64,000 nucleotides of DNA. Source: Rhodobacteraceae bacterium DSL-40. GTDB taxonomy: Bacteria > Pseudomonadota > Alphaproteobacteria > Rhodobacterales > Rhodobacteraceae. The position numbers and the translations under genes were made by a program. Positions 25,497-32,922 of this stretch are shown one piece after another. Each line of letters opens with the position of its first letter. Positions within the stretch are counted from its first letter, which is position 1. A model generated the notes under the pieces. The model had not been told where the DNA came from. It worked only from the letters and a program-made list of their open reading frames with translations, and did no database searches. The stretch is taken from positions 1 through 64,000 of the forward strand of contig QKPN01000008.1 in assembly GCA_003258405.1 (NCBI GenBank), in the 5' to 3' direction.

Positions 25497-26362
25497 TGGG
25501 CATCGAGGCGATCACCGGACGCTATGTCACCGTCGAGGTCGAGGGCCGCGCGCTCCGGATCTATTTCGAGGAAGCCGGGCAAGGGCGTCCCGTGCTCTGC
25601 CTCCATACCGCGGGTGCCGATACGCGGCAGTGGCGCCATCTGATGAACGATGCCGAGGTCACCGCGGCGAACCGTCTCATTGCCTTCGACATGCCCTGGC
25701 ACGGCAAGTCACTGCCCCCCGAGGGCTTCCAGACCGAGGAATACCTGCTGACCACCGAGGCCTATATCGAGACGATCCTCGCCGTGATCGATGCGCTCGG
25801 GCTGGAGCGGCCCGTCCTTGCCGGCTGCTCGATGGGCGGGCGGATCGCGCTCCAGCTCGCCGCGCTGCATCCCGGCCGCTTCTCGGGTTTCATCGCGATC
25901 GAGGCATCGGATTTCCAGCCCGCCTGGTATGACATCGACTGGTTCCACCGCCCTGATGCCCATGGCGGCGAGATGGGCGCGGCCCTCGTCTCCGCCAATA
26001 TCTCGCCCCATGCCCCGGACGTGGAGCGCTGGAACACGCTCTGGATGTTCATGGCGTCCGGGCCGGGTGTCTTCCGCGGCGATCTGAGCTTCTACACGAA
26101 GGACGACAGCCTGATCGGCCGGCTCGGCCGGATCGACACCGCCAAGACCCCGGTCCACATCATCGTCGGCGCCTATGATCTCACCTGCACGCCGGAGGAT
26201 GCGCAGCGCACGGCGGATGCGATCCCCGGCGCGACCCTCGCGGTGATGGACGAGCTCGGCCATTTCCCGATGAGCGAGCACCCGGAGGGCTTCCGGCCGT
26301 TCTTCATCGAGGCGCTGGCGAAGATGCCGGCCGGGAAGGCTCGGGCCGAGGCTGCAGCCTGA
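25493..26362 (+). CDS. Alpha/beta hydrolase, enol-lactonase-like
   Basis: A 289-residue alpha/beta hydrolase. Oxyanion-loop segment LCLHTAGADTRQW near residue 36, nucleophile Ser113 in LAGCSMGGRIAL, acid in VGAYDLTCTPED and histidine in DELGHFPMSEHP. Members of this branch include 3-oxoadipate enol-lactone hydrolase (PcaD) and meta-cleavage hydrolases. Placed between an intradiol dioxygenase, a muconate cycloisomerase and a beta-keto acid cleavage enzyme, hydrolysis of an enol-lactone to a 3-oxoadipate-type acid is the best guess. Start at ATG 25493 or 25496. Confidence 0.85.
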   Translation: MMGIEAITGRYVTVEVEGRALRIYFEEAGQGRPVLCLHTAGADTRQWRHLMNDAEVTAANRLIAFDMPWHGKSLPPEGFQTEEYLLTTEAYIETILAVIDALGLERPVLAGCSMGGRIALQLAALHPGRFSGFIAIEASDFQPAWYDIDWFHRPDAHGGEMGAALVSANISPHAPDVERWNTLWMFMASGPGVFRGDLSFYTKDDSLIGRLGRIDTAKTPVHIIVGAYDLTCTPEDAQRTADAIPGATLAVMDELGHFPMSEHPEGFRPFFIEALAKMPAGKARAEAAA

Positions 26363-26402
26363 CGGATCACGACACCAGACACCAGATCACCGGAGGAAGG
26401 CC

Positions 26403-26567
26403 ATGAGCGGCAGCAGGTCCGGCGCACCCTGCGAAGGGTGCGGGAATCGCGAGGCCGGTCGTTGTCCGGGCCTCCCGGGCTTCCTCACCCGAGCGGAGCC
26501 TGCCTCTCCCGAAGAAACGACCCGCGTCGCGGCGCAGAGCCGCGACCGGCGTGCCGCGCATCCATGA
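26403..26567 (+). CDS. Possible 54-codon cysteine-containing leader ORF with RNA hairpins
   Basis: ATG 26403 has a near-perfect ribosome binding site (GGAGGAAGG ending two bases before it). The frame gives MSGSRSGAPCEGCGNREAGR and stops at 26567, 13 bases before the beta-keto acid cleavage gene. The same DNA forms strong hairpins: GCACCCT-GCGA-AGGGTGC at 26424-26441 (a GNRA loop) and GTCGCGGC-GCAGA-GCCGCGAC at 26526-26546. It could be a leader peptide or structured 5' region controlling the next gene, or a degraded gene start. No family was recognised. Confidence 0.35.
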   Translation: MSGSRSGAPCEGCGNREAGRCPGLPGFLTRAEPASPEETTRVAAQSRDRRAAHP

Positions 26568-26580
26568 AGAAGGCCCGATC

Positions 26581-27438
26581 ATGACCAAGCCGACCGAGAA
26601 ACCCTGCATCATCTGCGTTGCGATCACCGGCAGCCTGCCAACCAAGGCGAACAATCCGGCCGTGCCGATCACGGTCGCGGAACAGGTCGAGAGCACGCAG
26701 GAAGCCTTCGAGGCGGGCGCCGCCATCGTCCACGCCCATGTCCGCAACGACGACGGCACGCCTTCCTCGGATCCCGAGCGGTTTGGCCGCCTGCTGGAAG
26801 AGCTTCGCCGCCACTGCCCCGGGATGATCGTGCAGTTCTCGACCGGTGGCCGTTCGGGGGCAGGGCGCTCGCGGGGCGGCATGCTCTCGCTGCGCCCGGA
26901 CATGGCCTCGCTGTCGGTCGGGTCCAACAACTTCCCGACCCGCGTCTACGAGAACCCGCCCGATCTCGTCGATTGGCTCGCGGCCGAAATGCGGACCCAT
27001 GGCGTGAAGCCCGAGATCGAGGCCTTCGATCTCAGCCATATTCATCAGGCGGTGGCGATGCGTCGCGACGGGCGCATACCGGCGGCGCTCTACATCCAGT
27101 TCGTGATGGGCGTGAAGAACGCGATGCCGGTCGACCGGGATGTCTTCGACTACTACATCCGCACCGTCGAGCGGCTGGCACCGGACGCGGAATGGTGTGC
27201 CGCCGGGATCGGACCGAACCAGATCGTGCTCAACGAATGGTGCGTGGCGAGCGGTGGGCATGCGCGCACCGGGCTCGAGGATAACGTGCGCCTCGACCGC
27301 GACAGGCTTGCGCCCTCCAATGCCGCGCTCGTTTCCCGGGTCACCGCGCTTTGCGAGAAATACGAGCGCCCGGTTGCCACCTGGCAGCAGGCCCGCAGGC
27401 TTCTGGGCCTGCCGATCGCCGCACTCGCCGATGCGTGA
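26581..27438 (+). CDS. Beta-keto acid cleavage enzyme (BKACE, DUF849)
   Basis: A 285-residue TIM-barrel zinc enzyme of the BKACE family. Zinc ligands His51 and His53 are in IVHAHVRNDDG and the later glutamate is in RTGLEDNVRLD; the GMIVQFSTGGRSG and GGHARTGLEDN segments are diagnostic. BKACEs condense a beta-keto acid with acetyl-CoA to give acetoacetate plus a new acyl-CoA. With 3-oxoadipate this would give succinyl-CoA and bypass the PcaIJ/PcaF steps. ATG 26581 lies at the family N-terminus with AAGAAGG upstream. It stands downstream of the enol-lactonase-like gene on the same strand. Confidence 0.93.
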   Translation: MTKPTEKPCIICVAITGSLPTKANNPAVPITVAEQVESTQEAFEAGAAIVHAHVRNDDGTPSSDPERFGRLLEELRRHCPGMIVQFSTGGRSGAGRSRGGMLSLRPDMASLSVGSNNFPTRVYENPPDLVDWLAAEMRTHGVKPEIEAFDLSHIHQAVAMRRDGRIPAALYIQFVMGVKNAMPVDRDVFDYYIRTVERLAPDAEWCAAGIGPNQIVLNEWCVASGGHARTGLEDNVRLDRDRLAPSNAALVSRVTALCEKYERPVATWQQARRLLGLPIAALADA

Positions 27439-27441
27439 GGA

Positions 27442-27669
27442 CGTTGTCGGGGTGCCGGCCGGTCCGGGGCTGAACGGCGCCTCCCGGCTCCTTCGGGATG
27501 CGTCCGCGCCCGTGATTGCCGCCCGCTCGGCACCGTCGGGCCGGGCCTGCCGATGTCGGGCGTGGTTGCGGCCTGTATCGTTTCGGCGCCCGTCATTCGC
27601 GCGGTGGGCCTGACCGGGCATTTCGACAGGCTGCTCGCACGTGTCCCGAAGGCGGTTGCGAGCGGATGA
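27442..27669 (+). pseudogene. Remnant resembling a BenE-type benzoate permease
   Basis: In the 294-base gap between the BKACE gene and the convergent cycloisomerase gene, a 38-codon frame starting at ATG 27553 reads GVVAACIVSAPVIRAVGLTG and then HFDRLLARVPKAVASG before TGA. This resembles the LTG-x-R-x-IP-AxA segment conserved in BenE-like benzoate/proton symporters and related permeases. The rest of such a gene is absent. It is likely a deletion remnant, which would fit an aromatic cluster that has lost its uptake gene. Assignment is from memory of the motif and tentative. Confidence 0.35.
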
Positions 27670-27732
27670 GGGCGGGCGTCCGCTTCGGCACGGGCGCCCT
27701 TGGCGGGCCCGCCCGTGGGCCCGGATTGCTGC

Positions 27733-28884
27733 TCAGATCGCCTTGACGGGGATGCTGACGGGGGCGACGCGGCCGCGGGTGTAATGGGCAATCTTGTCCT
27801 CATCGAGGGCGACCCCGAGACCGGGCCCTGCGGGAAGGTGGACCTGGAAATCGGCGTATCGGAGCGGCTCGGCCAGGATCTCGTCCTTGAAAAGCAACGG
27901 CCCGAAGAGTTCCGTGCCCCAGAACATCGTCTCGACGGTCGAGAAGAGCTGGAGAGCAGCGGCCGTGCCGATCCCTGCCTCGAGCATCGTGCCGCCATAA
28001 AGGCCGATCCCGGCGGCTGCGGCAATCGAGATGACCTCGGAGGCCCGCGCCAGCCCGCCGGACTGCGCGATCTTCACCGCGAAGGCGTCGGTGCGGTGCC
28101 CCGCGGCATGCCGCATGGCATCGACCGGCCCCTGAAGCGCCTCGTCGGCCATGACGGCGATCTCGTAGGTGTCCGAGAGCATCCTGAGGCTTTCGCCCAT
28201 GCGCGCGTCGATCGGCTGTTCGACCATCGCCACGCCGATCTCCTGCAACCCCTTGAGGCCCCATCGTGCCTGATGCAGATCCCAGGCTTGGTTCACATCG
28301 ACGGTGATGCGGGCGCGATCGCCGATTGCGGCGCAGATGCGGCCGACATGGGCGATGTCCTCGCGCACCTCGCGCTTGCCGATCTTGAGCTTGAACTGGC
28401 GATGCCGGCGGCGGGCGAGCATCTCCTCGGCTTCGGCGACGTCACGGTCGGAATTGCCCGAGGCAAGGGTCCAGGCGACATCCATCGCGGGGTGGACGGT
28501 GCCGCCGAAGAGCTGGGCCACCGGAACCCCGAGGCGGCGCCCGAGCCCATCCCAGAGCGCGATCTCGACGGCGCATCGCGCGATCGGATTGCCGCGCACC
28601 GCCTTCTCGATCCGGCCGCGGGCGGCATTGATATTGTCGGCATCCATGCCCTCGAGGAGCGGGGCGATGTAGGTGTCGATCGCCGACTTGATGCTCTCGG
28701 CGCTTTCCGCACCATAGCTGAGCCCGCCGATCGACGTGCCCTCGCCAAGGCCCACGGAGCCGTCCGAGAACCGCACCCGCACGAGGACGATGGACTGGGA
28801 GACCATGGTGGTCATCGACAGCACGTGCCCGCGGATGGTCGGCAGGTCGATGATTTGCGTCTCTATCCGCTCGATCTTTGTCAT
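27733..28884 (-). CDS. catB: Muconate cycloisomerase (enolase superfamily)
   Basis: A 383-residue enolase-superfamily enzyme of the muconate lactonising branch. Lys165 and Lys167 are in FKLKIGK, metal ligands Asp196 (VDVNQAW), Glu222 (VEQPID) and Asp247 (ADEALQG), Lys271 in VKIAQSGG, and Glu302 in GGTMLEAGIG, all at CatB-like positions. It would convert cis,cis-muconate (or a substituted form) to a muconolactone. ATG 28884 is the family start; the ribosome binding site is weak (AGGTGA). It is convergent with the BKACE gene. Muconolactone isomerase (CatC) is not present in the window. Copy B of the three-copy module lies about 190 bases upstream, pointing away. Confidence 0.88.
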   Translation of the reverse strand: MTKIERIETQIIDLPTIRGHVLSMTTMVSQSIVLVRVRFSDGSVGLGEGTSIGGLSYGAESAESIKSAIDTYIAPLLEGMDADNINAARGRIEKAVRGNPIARCAVEIALWDGLGRRLGVPVAQLFGGTVHPAMDVAWTLASGNSDRDVAEAEEMLARRRHRQFKLKIGKREVREDIAHVGRICAAIGDRARITVDVNQAWDLHQARWGLKGLQEIGVAMVEQPIDARMGESLRMLSDTYEIAVMADEALQGPVDAMRHAAGHRTDAFAVKIAQSGGLARASEVISIAAAAGIGLYGGTMLEAGIGTAAALQLFSTVETMFWGTELFGPLLFKDEILAEPLRYADFQVHLPAGPGLGVALDEDKIAHYTRGRVAPVSIPVKAI

Positions 28885-29071
28885 CCGGATCACCTGAAAT
28901 GTGCCTCGTGTCGGTATGGAAGTTGCCTGCCGCAAGCCGGTCGCGTCGATGACTGTTATGGTCTCACGCCATACCGGGGCCGGATCTCGAGGACGGCGCA
29001 GCCTGAGGAGCGGCTTCCCTCCGGGCCATCTTCCCAGGGTCGCCGGTGCGTGCCCGGCGCGGCGGGGTTGA

Positions 29072-29156
29072 GCGTGAAAAGGGGGCGTTTCACCGTGAAA
29101 ATCCGGAAAGCGCATTGATTTTAATGGATTTTGGCAGTTAACATATCATGAATGCC
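29072..29156 (+). repeat. Three-copy promoter-like module, copy B
   Basis: Plus-strand reading: GTGAAAA (29074-29080), palindrome TTTCAC-C-GTGAAA (29088-29100), 14 bases, TTGATT (29115-29120), 17 bases, TTAACA (29138-29143), then ATCATGAAT. It is the best match of the three copies to a sigma-70 layout but points into the 3' end of the V-ATPase A gene, where no plus-strand gene follows. It sits inside the 356-base gap 28885-29240, whose left part must hold the catB promoter. Confidence 0.75.
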
Positions 29157-29186
29157 CGCGGTTTCACGCCGCTGCCGGCTTGGCTG

Positions 29187-29218
29187 GCCCCTCGGTATCA
29201 ACTCCCGGCCCGAGGGGC
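29187..29218 (-). terminator. Hairpin after the V-ATPase operon
   Basis: A perfect nine-base stem (GCCCCTCGG with CCGAGGGGC) around a 14-base loop lies 23 bases after the stop codon of the last V-ATPase gene. There is no T tract, so it may be a Rho-assisted or mRNA-stabilising 3' hairpin rather than a full intrinsic terminator. Confidence 0.5.
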
Positions 29219-29240
29219 AGGCGCGCCTCGCCCCCACCGC

Positions 29241-31106
29241 TCAGGATGGGGCGGCGGGCGGTTCGGGGGCGTCCTCTCCGGCCTCGGCCGGGAGAGTGAG
29301 ACCGGCGCGGCGGGCGATGCTTGCGAGGTAGCTCCGATAATCGGGTGTCGCTTCAACGGCGTAGTGGAAGTTCCTGAAATCGCTTGTCAACGCGGTGAAG
29401 AACGTGCGCGCCTCCGCCTTGTCCCGGAAGGTGAACGGCTTGTTGATGATCTCCCGCACCAGATCGAAGGTCAGCTTCTGCCGCGGGAGCGGGACGCAGG
29501 CATCCACCCTGTCGAAGGCATCCTGCTGGAGATAGACCATGTCGAGGAAGAGCGCCTTCTGCTGCGTCACGAAATCCTCCATCGTGATCCCTTCCTCGCC
29601 CGTGACCTGCATCATCTGGCCGACCTGGTTGCCGTGGACCAGAAGCTCCTGCATCCGGCGCACCCAGTCGGTCCAGCCGGGCGCGACCTCGCTCTCGTAC
29701 CAGGGGCGGAGCTGGTCGAGATAGCGCGACCAGCTGAGCAGCGGATCGACGGCCGGATAAAAGCGCCGGTAGGCCCGCTCGGCCGAGAGGCCAAGGAAGC
29801 ACTTCACGGTCGAGAGCGTCGCCTGGGTGACAGGTTCGTCGAAATTGCCGCCCGCGGGCGAGACCGTCCCGATCATGGTGAGGCTGCCGGTCGCGCCGGC
29901 ATTCGTGGTGATGACGCCCGCGCGCTCGTAGACGCCCTTGATCCGGCTTTCGAGATAGGCGGGGAAGCCCTCGTCGCCGGGAATCTCCTCGAGCCTGCCG
30001 GAGGTCTCGCGCATCGCCTGGGCCCAGCGGGAGGTGGAATCGGCGATCAGCAGCGCGTGATAGCCCATCTGCCGGTAGTATTCCCCGAGCGTCAGCCCGG
30101 TGAAGATCGAGGCCTCGCGGGCCGCAACCGGCATCGAGGAGGTGTTGCAGATGATGATGGTGCGGTCCATCAGGCTGCCGCCGGTGGCCGGATCGCTCAT
30201 CTTGGGAAATTCGGCGATGGTCTCGACCACCTCGCCGGCGCGCTCGCCGCAGGCCACCACGATGACGATATCGACCTGCGCGTTGCGGGCGATCAGGTTC
30301 TGCAGCACCGTCTTGCCGGCGCCGAAGGGGCCGGGAATGCAGGCGGTGCCGCCACGGGCGATCGGGAAGAAGGTGTCGATGATCCGCTGCGAGGTGAGCA
30401 TCGGCTCGGACGGATAGTCGCGCCGGGAGAGCGCCTGCTTCAGGAGCGCCTCGGGCAGCGCGCGGCGCACCGGCCAGCGCTGGCTGAGCGTGATCTCGCG
30501 CCGGGTGCCCTCGTCATCGATCAGGCGCGCCACCGGGTCATGCACGCGCGCCGCGCCCTTCTGGATCCAGTCGACGGTCCAGCGGCCGCGCCAGTTGAAG
30601 GGCACCATGATCCTGTGGGCGATATGCCCTTCGGGCACCGTGCCGAGCACGTCACCCGCACGGAGGCTTTCGCCGCGGGTGACGGCCGGATCGAAGGACC
30701 ACCTCGCCTCAGGATTGAGTGCGGCCACCTCGGCGCCGCGCGGCAGGAAGATGCCGAACTCGTTGGCGAGCGTCTTGAGCGGCGCTTGCAGCCCGTCATA
30801 GACCGCGCCGAGAAGCCCCGGCCCGAGCTCGACCGACAGCAGCTCGCCCGACTGCTCCACCGGATCGCCGGCCGCGACGCCCTGCGTCGATTCATAGACC
30901 TGTGCCTTGGCGCGCCGGCCGTCGATCCGCAGGATCTCGGCCTTGAGCCGCTCCTGCCGGCCGCCCGGGCCGGGGCGGGTGGGCAGGATGAAGATGACCT
31001 CGTTCATCACCAGCGGGTGCGGCGCGCCGTCGGGGCCGTCGAGGGCTTCGATTTCGACAAGGTCGTCCTGGACCGCGACAATCCGGGCCATGGGCGTGCC
31101 AAGCAT
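29241..31106 (-). CDS. atpA: V-type ATPase subunit A (catalytic)
   Basis: A 621-residue catalytic subunit of the V1 sector. The Walker A motif [12 protein letters not shown] is near residue 230, preceded by the A-subunit non-homologous region and followed by [16 protein letters not shown] and [20 protein letters not shown] (in part). It hydrolyses or makes ATP coupled to ion flow. ATG 31106 is the family start ([20 protein letters not shown]). It is the last gene of the operon. V-type ATPases are rare in alphaproteobacteria, so horizontal acquisition is likely. Confidence 0.97.
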   Translation of the reverse strand: MLGTPMARIVAVQDDLVEIEALDGPDGAPHPLVMNEVIFILPTRPGPGGRQERLKAEILRIDGRRAKAQVYESTQGVAAGDPVEQSGELLSVELGPGLLGAVYDGLQAPLKTLANEFGIFLPRGAEVAALNPEARWSFDPAVTRGESLRAGDVLGTVPEGHIAHRIMVPFNWRGRWTVDWIQKGAARVHDPVARLIDDEGTRREITLSQRWPVRRALPEALLKQALSRRDYPSEPMLTSQRIIDTFFPIARGGTACIPGPFGAGKTVLQNLIARNAQVDIVIVVACGERAGEVVETIAEFPKMSDPATGGSLMDRTIIICNTSSMPVAAREASIFTGLTLGEYYRQMGYHALLIADSTSRWAQAMRETSGRLEEIPGDEGFPAYLESRIKGVYERAGVITTNAGATGSLTMIGTVSPAGGNFDEPVTQATLSTVKCFLGLSAERAYRRFYPAVDPLLSWSRYLDQLRPWYESEVAPGWTDWVRRMQELLVHGNQVGQMMQVTGEEGITMEDFVTQQKALFLDMVYLQQDAFDRVDACVPLPRQKLTFDLVREIINKPFTFRDKAEARTFFTALTSDFRNFHYAVEATPDYRSYLASIARRAGLTLPAEAGEDAPEPPAAPS

Positions 31107-31110
31107 GATC

Positions 31111-31794
31111 CTATCTCTCCGCGAAGATGTCTGTGCGCGCCCCGAGGGCGGCATCGGCCAGCGCATGGAACCGGCGGGCAGCGGCCGCGGCATTGGCCCG
31201 TGCCCAGCGATCGTGGATGTTCCAGATCAGCACATAGGCCGCGACGGCGATGAAATCGAAGTAGTGGCCTTCGGCCCGGCGCCGGGTGATCGCGCGGGAT
31301 TCGGTCAGGACGAGCCGCTCGAAGCCCAACGCATCGCCACGCTCGAGCAGCCCCGCCGCCTCGCTGAGCCAGGGGTAGGGGCGCTCGAGGCCGAAGGCGG
31401 GCTCCTGCCAGTTGGCCGCGATCCGCCGGGCGATCCCGCCGAAACCCCATTGCGCCGGGGGTGGGCCGCCGCCCGCCTTCCTGCGGCGCAGGGCGGCAAT
31501 CAGGGTGCGCATCTGCAGCCGGTCGCGCAGGATGCTCCGCAGCTCGGGCTGCGGCACGGCGTCCAGCGCCGCCCGGCCGCGGGCGAAGGCCTCCGCCTCG
31601 GTCGTCTCGAGCCCATAGGCGGGCCAGCTCAGGCAATGCTCGAGCGTCGCGAGGGTCGCGGCATCCTCCACCGACAAGGCCTTCAGGCGCATCTCCAGGC
31701 GGAGGCGGGAGAGGGGCGGCTGCTTCGCGACGAAAAGCTCCTCGTGGCGCGGAAGGCTGGTGATGAGGGCGACATAGGCATCCGGATCGGCCAC
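31111..31794 (-). CDS. DUF2764-type V-ATPase operon protein
   Basis: A 227-residue helical protein of the DUF2764 type (YVALITSLPRHEELFVAKQP at the N-terminus; YFDFIAVAAYVLIWNIHDRW near the end). Genes of this family occur between atpE and atpA in V-ATPase operons of Chlamydia, spirochaetes and Bacteroidetes, and the same position is kept here. It probably replaces subunit C or another stalk component, since no recognisable C, F or G gene is present; this is inference. It ends four bases before the atpA start. Confidence 0.75.
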   Translation of the reverse strand: MADPDAYVALITSLPRHEELFVAKQPPLSRLRLEMRLKALSVEDAATLATLEHCLSWPAYGLETTEAEAFARGRAALDAVPQPELRSILRDRLQMRTLIAALRRRKAGGGPPPAQWGFGGIARRIAANWQEPAFGLERPYPWLSEAAGLLERGDALGFERLVLTESRAITRRRAEGHYFDFIAVAAYVLIWNIHDRWARANAAAAARRFHALADAALGARTDIFAER

Positions 31795-31798
31795 GGCA

Positions 31799-32482
31799 TC
31801 AGCCCCGGATCACGCCTTCGAGCACGGCGCGGAACCGCGGCTGCATATGCGCGAGCAGCAGCGCCGCGACCGCCTCGTCGGTCAGGTCGAGTTCGATGTC
31901 GCCCTCCTGGAACCGCACCCGGATGCCGCCCTGCCGGCCGTCGGCGGCGAGAAGCGTGACGCCGTCCCGCAGCATGTCGCTCGTCAGCCCCAGGACATAG
32001 CCGGTAAGACGGTCGGACTGGATGTCGCCGGCATTCTCGCGGATCTGTTCGGCGCCGACGACAGCGGCGGGGAGGATCACCTCCGCCGCCCCGCGGGTGT
32101 CCAGGCTGTCGCGGGCCCGGCCGACGATCTCCAGTATCATGGCCTTCAGCATCTCCTCGTCGGCGAGCTTCTCGCTCACGAGGCGCTGCATCTCGTCGCG
32201 GAAGCGCCCCGCCATCCCGGCCCTGAGGCGCAGCACCGCATCGCGGATCGAGGTTTCCAGCGCCTGCTCGCCGGCGGCGCGATAGGCATCGGCCTCCTTC
32301 TTCGCCTTGACCAGATAGCTGTCGGCCTCGGCGCGGGCCCTGGCCAGAAGGCGCGCGGCCTCGGCCTCGGCGTCGGATTTCAGGCGCGCGGCCTCGTCCC
32401 TGCCGGCGGCGACGCCGTCGTCCCTGAGCTTCGCGATCAGCTTGTCGACACCGCGCGATGTGATCCTCGAGGTCTCGGTCAT
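31799..32482 (-). CDS. atpE: V-type ATPase subunit E
   Basis: A 227-residue peripheral-stalk subunit. The N-terminal half is a charged alanine-rich coiled coil (LKSDAEAEAARLLARARAEA then DSYLVKAKKEADAYRAAGEQ, about residues 34-75), and the C-terminal half is a globular domain with GGIRVRFQEGDIELDLTDEAV. This is the standard layout of V/A-type subunit E, which holds the stator to the head. Its ATG overlaps the subunit K stop (ATGA, 32479-32482). Confidence 0.88.
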   Translation of the reverse strand: MTETSRITSRGVDKLIAKLRDDGVAAGRDEAARLKSDAEAEAARLLARARAEADSYLVKAKKEADAYRAAGEQALETSIRDAVLRLRAGMAGRFRDEMQRLVSEKLADEEMLKAMILEIVGRARDSLDTRGAAEVILPAAVVGAEQIRENAGDIQSDRLTGYVLGLTSDMLRDGVTLLAADGRQGGIRVRFQEGDIELDLTDEAVAALLLAHMQPRFRAVLEGVIRG

Positions 32483-32922
32483 TGGATCCCGCCGCTGATG
32501 ACGAGGGCAAAGACGAAGGCAAAGACCGCGAAACCCTCGATGATCGCGGCCGGTGCGAGCGAGAGCCCGAAGATCTCGGGCTTTTCCTTGGCGGCATTGA
32601 CGGCGCTGGCGCAGGCCCGGCCCTGCCAGACCCCGGTGACGAAGAAGGCGATCCCGGCCATGAAGCCGATCCCGAAGAGCGCGCCGGCGTTTTCGGGCGT
32701 CACCGCGCGGTTGAGCGAGAACATGATGACGATGCCGTAGATCACCATCGTCGAGGGGAGCGCCGACATGCCGACGAAGCGGCCGTAGCCGCCTTCCGTC
32801 TCGACCATGGCGCCGATGGCGGCCTGACCGGCGATGGCGCAGCCGATGGCGCTGCCGCAGGCGCCGAGCGCCACGGGGCTGTAGATCCCCAGCCAGCCCA
32901 GGGCCAGGACAAGCTCGTTCAT
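32479..32922 (-). CDS. atpK: V-type ATPase subunit K (proteolipid)
   Basis: A 147-residue membrane rotor subunit with four helices in two hairpins. Glu129 in APAAIIEGFAVFAF is the ion-carrying carboxylate. By alignment with the sodium-binding Enterococcus hirae NtpK, Leu55, Thr58, Gln100 and Glu129 match four of the five sodium ligands, but the position of the fifth, Gln65, is Met59 (LPSTM instead of LPGTQ). Ion specificity is therefore uncertain. ATGA overlaps join it to subunits I and E. Confidence 0.93.
   Translation of the reverse strand: MNELVLALGWLGIYSPVALGACGSAIGCAIAGQAAIGAMVETEGGYGRFVGMSALPSTMVIYGIVIMFSLNRAVTPENAGALFGIGFMAGIAFFVTGVWQGRACASAVNAAKEKPEIFGLSLAPAAIIEGFAVFAFVFALVISGGIQ

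Noticed and set aside
29111-29240. Gene driven by copy B of the module on the plus strand
   Set aside because: The frame after ATG 29148 is antisense to atpA and has no recognisable domain; no real gene supports it.
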